NCBI RefSeq assembly: GCF_007747995.1
Contig: NZ_CP036276.1
Span: 564,001 to 628,000, forward strand
DNA length: 64,000 nt
Reading direction: 5' to 3'
Origin: Symmachiella dynata
GTDB taxonomy: Bacteria; Planctomycetota; Planctomycetia; Planctomycetales; Planctomycetaceae
The notes below the pieces were generated by a model, which saw only the letters and a list, made by a program, of their open reading frames with translations, was not told where the DNA came from and searched no databases. Position 1 is the first letter of the stretch, and each line of letters opens with the position of its first letter. The position numbers and the translations under genes were made by a program. Shown piece after piece: positions 44,647 to 52,604 of the stretch.

Positions 44647-45984
44647 ATGAGTACGCAACATGATGTTGTGATCATAGGCGCAGGCCCCGCAGGAAGCACC
44701 GCCGCCACGATTTTGGCCGAACAGGGCCTGGATGTGGTCGTCATTGAGAGAGAACACTTTCCCCGATTTCATATTGGCGAATCACTCTTGCCGGCCTCGG
44801 TCCGCATCTTTGAACGGCTGGGAGTTCACGAACCCATTCGCAAAGCGTTTATTCACAAGCCAGGCGGAAAATGGTTGTACGGGTCGATTGAGGTTGCCGG
44901 CGATTTCAACAAATCGGATCGCAAAGCCAGTTTCAAAGATCATCCCTACTCCTACCTTGTCGAACGTTCGATCTTCGATCAGATTTTGATTCAGCGCTCC
45001 GAGGAGTGCGGCGCGGACGTCCGCTTTGGGACAGAAGTCAACGAAGTCATTACGGAAAACGATCGCATCGTCGGCGTGAAATGTCGCGACGAAGATGGGA
45101 ACACGGCCGAACTCCACGCTCGGCTGGTGATCGACGCCACCGGTTTGCGGGCCCTGATCCCGTCGAAACTGGGGCTGCGCGAAATCAACCAACCGCAACG
45201 CATGGGGATGTATTGCCAATACGCCGCCCGCCCGACGCGCGACGACGTCAAAGCAGGTTGGTTCGTAGGGCAGATGTTTTATGACGGTTGGACATGGCTG
45301 CTGCGACTGCCCGAAGATCGGTTTTCGGTCGGTGTGGTGATGACCGTCGATCGCTTCCAAAAATCCCGCCTGTCACCGACCGACTTGGTGGAAAAAATGG
45401 TGGAAGAGAATGACCTACTCAACCACGGCATGACGCTCGACCGTCGACGAATTTCGGACGTGATGGTGACCGGCAACATGGCCAGCAGTTCCCAGAATCT
45501 AGCGGGGGAGGGATGGGTGGCTGTCGGTGACGCGGCCTATTTCATCGATCCTTGCTATTCGTCCGGTGTGCATTTGGCCATGAAGTCGGCCGAAATGGTC
45601 GCCGACATCGTTTCTGCGCAGCCGGCCACAGAAAAGATTCCGAGCACCGTCTTTGATAGTTACCAAAAAGAAATGCGTTCGCACGAAAAGTCGGTGCACC
45701 ACATGGTCGACGCGTTTTATATCGCCAGCCGCAACACGTCGGTGCAAAAAATGGTGACCACCTTCCAAGGCGGCTACCTCAATCGCCGCTTCGTGACGTT
45801 CGTCGGCGGCGATTTTCTGACGAACTCACGCATGATCCGCCGCGTGCATCAGATTTCCAACGTCGTAAAATCGATCTTCGGAAACAACGCCGCCAAAAGC
45901 CCGGAAAACTCGCCGCTATACTTATTTGACCCGACATTGAATCACGACCAGGACGGCCGCGATTCGAGCAAGAAAGCCGCCTGA
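44647..45984 (+). CDS. FAD-dependent oxidoreductase, tryptophan-halogenase-like
   Basis: Encodes 445 residues; GGAAGAG precedes the ATG. It opens with the dinucleotide-binding motif GAGPAG (11-16), then FPRFHIGESLLPAS (39-51), a signature shared by flavin-dependent halogenases and geranylgeranyl reductases. WTWLLRLP resembles but does not match the halogenase WxWxIP. The second FAD contact is VAVGDAAYFIDPCYSSGVHLAM. It is cytosolic, probably acting on a carrier-bound or lipid substrate; a role in a small secondary-metabolite pathway is possible, but no biosynthetic neighbours are present. Confidence 0.82.
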   Translation: MSTQHDVVIIGAGPAGSTAATILAEQGLDVVVIEREHFPRFHIGESLLPASVRIFERLGVHEPIRKAFIHKPGGKWLYGSIEVAGDFNKSDRKASFKDHPYSYLVERSIFDQILIQRSEECGADVRFGTEVNEVITENDRIVGVKCRDEDGNTAELHARLVIDATGLRALIPSKLGLREINQPQRMGMYCQYAARPTRDDVKAGWFVGQMFYDGWTWLLRLPEDRFSVGVVMTVDRFQKSRLSPTDLVEKMVEENDLLNHGMTLDRRRISDVMVTGNMASSSQNLAGEGWVAVGDAAYFIDPCYSSGVHLAMKSAEMVADIVSAQPATEKIPSTVFDSYQKEMRSHEKSVHHMVDAFYIASRNTSVQKMVTTFQGGYLNRRFVTFVGGDFLTNSRMIRRVHQISNVVKSIFGNNAAKSPENSPLYLFDPTLNHDQDGRDSSKKAA

Positions 45985-46012
45985 TTCGTCGGGTGAGATA
46001 TGACGCACCGGA

Positions 46013-47008
46013 CTACATTTTGCAATATTTGAAGTGGGACGGCGGCCAACCTACGGCGGCATTGGTCACATTTAAGTTTGCGACCAACCCCTTGGCATCT
46101 TCCTCAAAGCGCACCACGTGCGGCCAGGCGGCCACATAGAATTCGTTCTGTGCCTGTGGAATAAGTCGCGCTTGGCGGAAGCAGCCGAACGGGCCGCTTT
46201 GAACATCAAAGCTTGGCTGATCAACCGTTGCTATCAGCGAATCACCAAGCGGTCGGAGCCGAAACGTCGTCGCTGAGTGATCATCAAGCATTTGATAATC
46301 TCCGGCAAAACGTTCTAAGCGGTCCATCGTGGAGACGGCTGTTGGCTGAGGAACGTCCCAAAAATCGAGCGCCTCGACATATCGCGTTTTCCAGTCACTA
46401 TGCGCAATGCGCTGACGTAGTTTTTTGAATCCGATCTGGTCAAATGCACGATCCGAAATCTCGTCAAATTCCTTCCAAAACTTGATGAATCCAGCATAGC
46501 CCGTAAGGCTGGCCGAGCGCGTATAGGGGTATTGGTCGTGGGCGGCAGTCCATAATTCCATCAGACGTTGGCCGCGGGATTCGACCACATCACGAAAGTT
46601 TGCCTCGATGTCGCTCGGTGCGAGGTAGATCAAAACGGGATTGAACGCAGTGATCGTATTTTCGATACGCAGAACGAGATCCAATATCAAATCCCGGTCA
46701 CAATCGAAAATTAACATCGACCGCACATGGTTCTGAAGAAGCGCCGCATCAATGACAGCCACGTCATTCCTGCTATCCAGTTCCCGCACAAATTGCTGCC
46801 AACTCGACACAACTTCGTCGCAGTAGTTTGACCAAGATCGGTGGCGGTGCGGTTCATAAAACAACCGCACCGGATGCGTGGCGCTTTCTTCATGATACCA
46901 TTTGACAGGTTGTCCGCCGCTGCGCAATTGTCGATAGATAAACTGCGCTAGCGTTGACTTGCCGGTCCCCGGCATACCATCAACAAGTATGATTCGTCTC
47001 TCCCGCAC
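46013..47008 (-). CDS. P-loop kinase-like protein with C-terminal beta-barrel-like domain
   Basis: Encodes 331 residues from GTG 47008, which has AAGGAG 5 bases before it; longer in-frame starts upstream lack a signal. Walker A is GMPGTGKST (11-19), followed by an NMP-kinase-like layout with AVIDAALLQNHV and VLIYLAPSDIEANF. The last about 90 residues (231-314: LERFAGDYQML, FRLRPLGDSLIAT, FYVAAWPHVVRFEEDAKG) resemble the small lipocalin-like DUF3471 domain usually attached to beta-lactamase-like serine hydrolases. Substrate unknown. No recognisable operon partner. Confidence 0.68.
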   Translation of the reverse strand: MRERRIILVDGMPGTGKSTLAQFIYRQLRSGGQPVKWYHEESATHPVRLFYEPHRHRSWSNYCDEVVSSWQQFVRELDSRNDVAVIDAALLQNHVRSMLIFDCDRDLILDLVLRIENTITAFNPVLIYLAPSDIEANFRDVVESRGQRLMELWTAAHDQYPYTRSASLTGYAGFIKFWKEFDEISDRAFDQIGFKKLRQRIAHSDWKTRYVEALDFWDVPQPTAVSTMDRLERFAGDYQMLDDHSATTFRLRPLGDSLIATVDQPSFDVQSGPFGCFRQARLIPQAQNEFYVAAWPHVVRFEEDAKGLVANLNVTNAAVGWPPSHFKYCKM

Positions 47009-47320
47009 AGCATCTCCTTGTTTTTGAGTGATCGATGCTTGGAGCAATGGGATTGTACATTTTCCACTTGGTGTGTGAGAACTGAGCACCTGGAGTATGG
47101 CCTTACTGTTTTTTGTGAACGCGGGTTTCCAATAGTTTCCTTTTTCTGCTTCGCGGCTCTGCGCCTTTGCGTGAGGCCTTTTTTCTGAGGTCCATCTCTT
47201 GTACTACGCGAGAAAGGTGCGTCGCACCCTACGGTTGCTAATTCTTGTGATTTGGTGGGCGATGTTCTTTTTATCGGTGCCGCTGTACAATGTGCGTCGG
47301 TTCGTTTCCTCCTCCTCCCA
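47009..47320. other. Gene-free stretch with dispersed repeats
   Basis: 47161-47175 is gcgcctttgcgtgag, the reverse complement of the repeat at 44206-44220. 47216-47228 (ggtgcgtcgcacc) is a short palindrome flanked by ctacgcgagaaa and ctacgg. I see no gene; the start of the methyltransferase-like gene could lie as far upstream as 47252. Confidence 0.5.
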
Positions 47321-48031
47321 ATGATTGGTTCTTTTGTGGCCACTCCGCAGTTTGAGATCCTCGCTTACGAACCCACAGAGTTGGGCATGTTGTGTTTGCG
47401 GCGTCGTGAATTGTTGTGTGAACCGGGGACCGTTGTCACGGAGGTCACGCTCAATCACGAATTTCTGATGAGTAGTTACCTGACCGCTTCGGAACGCGCG
47501 TTGTCGGAAATTGCGTTGCGGATGCATACCGGATCGGAACTGCATGTCCTGGTTGGCGGCCTCGGGTTGGGGTATACGGCGCGAGCGGCGCTGGGTTCTC
47601 CGCGTGTGGTGAGTTGCGAGGTCATTGAGTTTCTTCCGCAGGTGATCGGTTGGTTGGAGCAAGGACTGGTGCCGTTGTCGGAGGAGTTGAACGGCGAAGA
47701 CCGCTTGCAGATCACGCGCGGCGACGTCTATCAATATCTCGCCGACGCACCACCGCGAAAGTATGACCTAATTCTGATTGACGTGGATCATTCGCCCGAG
47801 GAAAACCTGGGAACCGCCAACGGCGATTTCTATACAGCTAAGGGCTTGCGGTTGGCGAAGCGGCATCTCGCTGAAGGGGGGCTGCTGGGTATTTGGTCGT
47901 ATGCCGAAGATTCCCCGTTTTCCGAAGCGCTGCGCACGGTATTCCGTGAAGTGCACATCGAACCGGTGACCGTTTTCAACAACCTCATCGATGTCGAACA
48001 GACCGATTGGCTGTTCTTTGCCCGCGACTAA
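47321..48031 (+). CDS. Spermidine-synthase-like (SAM-binding fold) protein
   Basis: Encodes 236 residues from ATG 47321; a longer frame from 47252 is possible, and neither start has a clear Shine-Dalgarno. It shows the aminopropyltransferase-like nucleotide-binding loop LVGGLGLGYTARAAL, the acidic strand end VVSCEVIEFLPQV, a DVYQYLADAPPRKYDLILIDVDHSPEENL stretch (covered here by positions about 141-169) and GGLLGIWSYAEDSPF. Spermidine synthases carry an N-terminal beta barrel that is short here. The protein may be a methyltransferase or a polyamine enzyme; I cannot tell which. Its stop overlaps the convergent sulfatase stop by 4 bases. Confidence 0.75.
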   Translation: MIGSFVATPQFEILAYEPTELGMLCLRRRELLCEPGTVVTEVTLNHEFLMSSYLTASERALSEIALRMHTGSELHVLVGGLGLGYTARAALGSPRVVSCEVIEFLPQVIGWLEQGLVPLSEELNGEDRLQITRGDVYQYLADAPPRKYDLILIDVDHSPEENLGTANGDFYTAKGLRLAKRHLAEGGLLGIWSYAEDSPFSEALRTVFREVHIEPVTVFNNLIDVEQTDWLFFARD

Positions 48032-49470
48032 CGATTCGCCTTGCGCTGCGTGACAGCGCTGTCGTCTCCCGGCGGCCACCATTCGTCGAGCCGTTGGGTC
48101 ATGCGTGCGATCCGCTCAGATTGATCCGGTTGATTGATCAGGTTCGTTTGCTCAGCCGGATCGTGTTTCAGATCGAAGAGGCTCATCTTGACCGGATTCT
48201 TAGCTGGGCCGGGGAGTAACAGTTTGTAGTCCCCCCAACGAATCCAGCGTCCGCGCACGTGCTGCGAGGGCGCGCCGAGGCTTTGCGCGTCATTGGGATA
48301 GATCGCCCCGAACGCCGGTTGATCGGCGAGTGTTTCGTCGCCTCTGGCTGACGGCAGCAGATTCCGGCCGCGCATGCGTGGTGTGATCTCCGCAGACAAT
48401 CCCGCTGCTGCGAGAATCGTCGGGACGAGATCGACGGTACTGACCAATTGCGGGTGCTCCGCCGGTTTGATTTGATTTGGCCAGCAAAGCAAGATCGGCG
48501 TGCGCAGACCGTCTTCGAAGGGGGACAATTTAGAGCGTCGATTCTGCCGCGCCGGGGCCCGCTCATCCGGGCGAAAGCCGTTGTCCGAAGCAAACACGAT
48601 TAAGGAGTCATCCAGAATGTCGTGTTGCGAAAGAAATCCCATCAGCTGCCCCACGGTCTCATCGAATCTCGCAATCTCCGCATAATAAGGCCGCAGGTGT
48701 TTCGGAATATCGTGGCCCTTATACAAGTCGTGGAAACGTTGCGGCGCGTCGAACGGTGTGTGCGGCAGAAAAGGGGCGTACCAGACAAAAAATGGTTGCT
48801 TGCCGGCGTATTCGCCGATGAAGTTCTCGATCGGTTGCATCGTTTCGCGACCGATGACCAGCCCGGCATCGCCATTGCCGTGCGCGACCCAATCACCGTT
48901 GGCTTGCTTGCGGGTGCCGGTGACGTGCCCCAGTCGTTTCGCCGGCAAGCCCCGTGTCATGCCGTGCGTGAATCCAGCGGTTTGATAACTTCCCTCCCAA
49001 TGCTTGCCGGTTTGCAAACAGGCATATCCATGTTCCGCCAAGATGCGCGGCAGCGTGGGAACGTTTTGGATTAGATAGTCCGTCGTCGCCCGCGCTTGGT
49101 GGTACTCATCCGCCGTCATGGTGTTCTGCATCGTCCTCAATCCCGGTGGTGGGTGATTGAAATGGATGCCGTTTTGATGCGGATAGAGCCCGGTTAAAAT
49201 TGTCGCCAACGACGGTCGGCAAACGCTCATGGGGACATAGCCATTGGGATATCGCGCCGAAGCGGCTGCCAATTGATCGATCTGCGGCGTATGCACCAAC
49301 GGATTGCCGGTGAAACCAAAATCGCGATACGATTGGTCGTCGGCCAGAATCACAACAATATTCGGACGTTCCGCTGCGAGACTAGGGGACGGCGTTTTCG
49401 CGAATACCGTGAACGCAATCACCGCCACCCAGAGGAAAAACGGCGAGAGCGTCAGTCGTCTGTTCATCAT
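48028..49470 (-). CDS. Exported sulfatase-family protein with altered formylglycine motif
   Basis: Encodes 480 residues with a signal peptide (about 1-33); GGAGG lies 4 bases before ATG 49470 and 7 before the adjacent ATG. The sulfatase features are NIVVILADDQSYRDFG, GKHWEGSYQ, APFLPHTPFDAP and VFASDNGFRPDE. The maturation motif reads C84-R-P-S-L-A-T-I-L-T-G, so the Arg of C-x-P-S-R is Leu88. This variant occurs in a group of planctomycete sulfatase-like proteins. Whether it is converted to formylglycine is not evident. The next upstream gene (50773-49493) lies 22 bp before it and may share a transcript. Confidence 0.85.
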   Translation of the reverse strand: MMNRRLTLSPFFLWVAVIAFTVFAKTPSPSLAAERPNIVVILADDQSYRDFGFTGNPLVHTPQIDQLAAASARYPNGYVPMSVCRPSLATILTGLYPHQNGIHFNHPPPGLRTMQNTMTADEYHQARATTDYLIQNVPTLPRILAEHGYACLQTGKHWEGSYQTAGFTHGMTRGLPAKRLGHVTGTRKQANGDWVAHGNGDAGLVIGRETMQPIENFIGEYAGKQPFFVWYAPFLPHTPFDAPQRFHDLYKGHDIPKHLRPYYAEIARFDETVGQLMGFLSQHDILDDSLIVFASDNGFRPDERAPARQNRRSKLSPFEDGLRTPILLCWPNQIKPAEHPQLVSTVDLVPTILAAAGLSAEITPRMRGRNLLPSARGDETLADQPAFGAIYPNDAQSLGAPSQHVRGRWIRWGDYKLLLPGPAKNPVKMSLFDLKHDPAEQTNLINQPDQSERIARMTQRLDEWWPPGDDSAVTQRKANR

Positions 49471-49492
49471 TTATCCTCCGGCCCAGCTTCGA

Positions 49493-50773
49493 CTAATTTT
49501 GGGTGGGCGATTCCGCAATGCCGAACAGCGAACCGTCGGTGCGGATAAAAATGCGGCCGTCGGCGATGGCGGGTGTCGCATTGGTGGAATCGTCCAATTC
49601 GTTGACGGCGACCTCAATATACTTCTCTTCACTCGGCTTGAAGACCAACGTCGTTCCTTTTTTGTTCGTCAGATACAGCAAGCCGCCCGCGCCGGCGATC
49701 GATCCCCAACTGGGGCCTTTGCCGCGATGACTCCAAAGGATCTTGCCCGTTTTGGGGTCGAGACATTGAATGGCAGCGCCATCGGCGTTGGGGCGATAGA
49801 GATAGCCGTCGATGGCAACACCGGTGCCAATGCTCTGCGGGCTGTTTTCCTTGCGATATAGTCGGTGGGTTTGCGTCACGTCCCCCGTGCCGCCCAAGCG
49901 GATGGCCATTGTTGGTCCGCGATATCCTCCCGTGATGAAACACAGAGGCCCCACGATGACCGGTGATGAATACGCCAAACTCCCGCGATCATGGGCCATG
50001 CCGTCACAGGTCCAGATGATTTCGCCCGACTGCGGATCGTAAGCGTTCACCCGTGTGGGCATCGCGCAGATGATTTGCGATTTGCCACCGACCTCGGCGA
50101 TCACCGGCGTGCACCACGATCCCATCGGATTGCCATCATCGCGACGGTTGCCGTCCGCCTCGACCGGTTCGGGTGTCTTCCAGATCTCTTTGCCGTTCGT
50201 TGGATCGATAGCGGTGAGAAAGACATTCTTTCCCGGTCCGGCATTGAGCAAGATTTTTCCGTCGTGGAATATCGGCGAAGCGCCATAGCCCCACATGTGG
50301 CGAAATTTCCCCAGATTGCGGGACCACAATTCATTCCCGTCCAAGTCATAGCAATACAAACCGGCCGAGCCGTGAAAGACCACTACCCGTTCACCGTCGG
50401 AGGCAGGGGTCGAACCGCAGTAAGGATTGGTTTTGTGGGTTGGCATTTTCTCGTCGATGGTGACGGTCCGCACCCACTGTTGTTTGCCGGTTTTTTGGTC
50501 GAAGCAATACAGGCTCCGCTGCTTCCCCTCTTCGTCCTCGGCGCTCGTCACAAACACACGGCCATCCACTGCAATGGGACTGCCATTTCCCGGTTGGGGA
50601 AGTTTGACTTTCCAAGCGATATTGTCCGTAGCGCTCCATTGGGTTGGACCTTGTTCCCCGCCCGATAATCCATCGCCTGCTGGACCGCGAAATGTCGGCC
50701 AATCAGCGGCCCAGATCGGATGCGTCGCACCAAACACCACTAAGAATAATGCCGAAACTAAGCAGCGGGACAT
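49493..50773 (-). CDS. Exported PQQ-type beta-propeller protein
   Basis: Encodes 426 residues from ATG 50773, with AAGGAG 8 bases before it; the signal peptide is MSRCLVSALFLVVFGATHPI. After ADWPTFRGPAGDGLS come repeated blades of the type W-x-V-x-L and D-x-x-T-G-K, for example CFDQKTGKQQWVRT, AIDPTNGKEIWKT, AYDPQSGEIIWT and CLDPKTGKILWSH. These are outer-compartment propellers often misnamed PQQ dehydrogenases; the catalytic Ca/PQQ residues are not seen, so it is probably a binding or scaffolding protein. It is read together with the sulfatase downstream (22-bp gap). Confidence 0.88.
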   Translation of the reverse strand: MSRCLVSALFLVVFGATHPIWAADWPTFRGPAGDGLSGGEQGPTQWSATDNIAWKVKLPQPGNGSPIAVDGRVFVTSAEDEEGKQRSLYCFDQKTGKQQWVRTVTIDEKMPTHKTNPYCGSTPASDGERVVVFHGSAGLYCYDLDGNELWSRNLGKFRHMWGYGASPIFHDGKILLNAGPGKNVFLTAIDPTNGKEIWKTPEPVEADGNRRDDGNPMGSWCTPVIAEVGGKSQIICAMPTRVNAYDPQSGEIIWTCDGMAHDRGSLAYSSPVIVGPLCFITGGYRGPTMAIRLGGTGDVTQTHRLYRKENSPQSIGTGVAIDGYLYRPNADGAAIQCLDPKTGKILWSHRGKGPSWGSIAGAGGLLYLTNKKGTTLVFKPSEEKYIEVAVNELDDSTNATPAIADGRIFIRTDGSLFGIAESPTQN

Positions 50774-50895
50774 CGATAAAACTCCTTGACTCGATGAAAG
50801 CAGGGATCGCGGATTCAGGCACGTGCTGCCGCACAACCTCGGGGCGGAGCACGGCAACGATCATATCATACCGGTGGGCATCCCGCATGTGTTGT

Positions 50896-52299
50896 TCAGG
50901 CAGCGTGGGGCAATAACGCCGGCGGAGCCGTTTCATCGTTGGTGGCGAGCGGGTCGGCGGCTGCCATCGATTTGCGGCGTTCCTGATATAAAAACCAGCC
51001 GAGCAGCGAAAGCATCAGCATGTATCCAAAGAATGGCGTCCCGATGGCGCGCACGGGGCGGTACCAAACCCACGGCGGCACGAAGTTCAACAATCCCAAG
51101 CACGCGAAGAGTCCGCCCAAAGTGAAGCGCATTTGGTTGCGGGAATGGGTGCCGTCCCGCAGAGACCACATCATGACGGTCAGCGGATACATCAACCACA
51201 CGCCGTAGTAAAACCAAGAGATGGGTGAAAACACAATCATCATCACCAGGAGCATGGCATACTCAATCGCATCAGTCCGCTGCGTGCGGAATTTGGCCCC
51301 CGGCATCACAGCCACGAACCCCAGGCAGATCGCCAGTGCCGCGCCGAGAATCACGAAGTTCACAACACGAAAGTCCAGATTGGCCACGTTGACATAAATC
51401 AAACGGTACCCGGCGTTCGGGTGGCCGGGAATGTAGGGGCGTGGATGGACGGTTAATTTGCGGTCAGCAGGAATCGGCCGCAACAAACGATTCGCAGTGG
51501 CAATCAGCGACGCATTTTTCCAGCGATAACTTTGCCCGGGACGTTGCGCAATCGTGCCGCGGTCATAACTGAGCACCATCGCGTTGGTCCATGTTCCCAG
51601 TTCAGCCACATTGCGCTGGAACCCGCGAAACGGGGCCGGCAGACAGATCAGCAAAAAGGCCATCACCACTAAAAACCCGGTCAGGGCTCGGTATTGCCGT
51701 CGCCATAATAAATAGACAGCCAGCATCACCGGAAAAGCTTTTACGGCTGTCGCTAAGGCAATCAATGTCCCTGCCCCGAACTGACGACCGGCGCGTAGAC
51801 AAATAAATGCCGCAAGCAGCAGCGCCAACAACATCAAGTTGGGTTGGCCCAGTTGAAACGTGTCATACACGTAGGCAGTCGTCGCCAGCGTCGGTACGAG
51901 ATAGATGATCACCGGCCGTCCCCAGGCTTTGCCCGTGGCTAAGTAGACGCCCGCGTAGACACAAAAAATCCAACACACCGCATTGGCCGCTTCCAAGATC
52001 AAAATAAAAGGCAGCTTGCCGGCAATGGTGAGCGGCGCAATCAGACAGGCCGAGACAGGCGGGTACATAAAATTGAACCGCGGTGATTCGGCCAGCGGAT
52101 AGATTTCTTCGCCCGCCAACACCTGTTGTCCGACCGTGTACCAGGTGTCGTAGTCCTTATTGCGATCCGAGGCGCCACCATAGCGAAGGTGTACGCTCAC
52201 CGGGACCACAGCAAAGCCGATGATGACGCCAATCCAAATGGCCCACAACCAACGGTCAGTGCGCCCTTTGTGTGTTAAGGACTGATGTTGTTCACTCAC
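50896..52299 (-). CDS. GT87-like (DUF2029) polyprenyl-sugar-dependent membrane glycosyltransferase
   Basis: Encodes 467 residues from a GTG at 52299. About ten membrane helices are visible (for example GVIIGFAVVPVSVHL, VIYLVPTLATTAYVY and AVYLLWRRQYRALTGFLVV). A first outer loop carries the acidic cluster NKDYDTWYTVGQQVLAGEEIYP (about 52-73), like the DUF2029/GT87 group, which transfers mannose or arabinose from a polyprenyl-phosphate donor. It is likely part of envelope or glycoprotein assembly. No glycosyltransferase neighbours. The Shine-Dalgarno is distant (GGAAGG). Confidence 0.82.
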   Translation of the reverse strand: MSEQHQSLTHKGRTDRWLWAIWIGVIIGFAVVPVSVHLRYGGASDRNKDYDTWYTVGQQVLAGEEIYPLAESPRFNFMYPPVSACLIAPLTIAGKLPFILILEAANAVCWIFCVYAGVYLATGKAWGRPVIIYLVPTLATTAYVYDTFQLGQPNLMLLALLLAAFICLRAGRQFGAGTLIALATAVKAFPVMLAVYLLWRRQYRALTGFLVVMAFLLICLPAPFRGFQRNVAELGTWTNAMVLSYDRGTIAQRPGQSYRWKNASLIATANRLLRPIPADRKLTVHPRPYIPGHPNAGYRLIYVNVANLDFRVVNFVILGAALAICLGFVAVMPGAKFRTQRTDAIEYAMLLVMMIVFSPISWFYYGVWLMYPLTVMMWSLRDGTHSRNQMRFTLGGLFACLGLLNFVPPWVWYRPVRAIGTPFFGYMLMLSLLGWFLYQERRKSMAAADPLATNDETAPPALLPHAA

Positions 52300-52604
52300 G
52301 CCGCGTTGGCCTTCCGGGGAAGCAAATGCTATTGAAGGTCGAGTTTTTCATGTGGGGCGCGATTGAAATCATCCGACTGCATCAACGTTCTTCGAAACGA
52401 GTTCTACCGACAGTCACTCAAGGGTGTTTCACTGTCGAGCAGGAGTATATCGCTCGCGATGGATTCCGCAAATGCCAATTGGGGAAAGCGGTTACGGCAA
52501 TTATCCAATCAAGAAATACCGATGGAACGACCTGCTCGGTTGCACGGAAACCCCCATTCCGCCAGCGGCACGCGTGCCGATTCGCAGCGGTACCGCTTGG
52601 CGTT
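52300..52604. other. Gene-free gap
   Basis: No convincing gene, repeat or hairpin. Short frames cross into the GH5-GDPD gene but have no recognisable features. Confidence 0.4.

Noticed and set aside
47204-47734. A 176-codon minus-strand frame
   Set aside because: Overlaps the spermidine-synthase-like gene, which shows a clear SAM-type binding loop.
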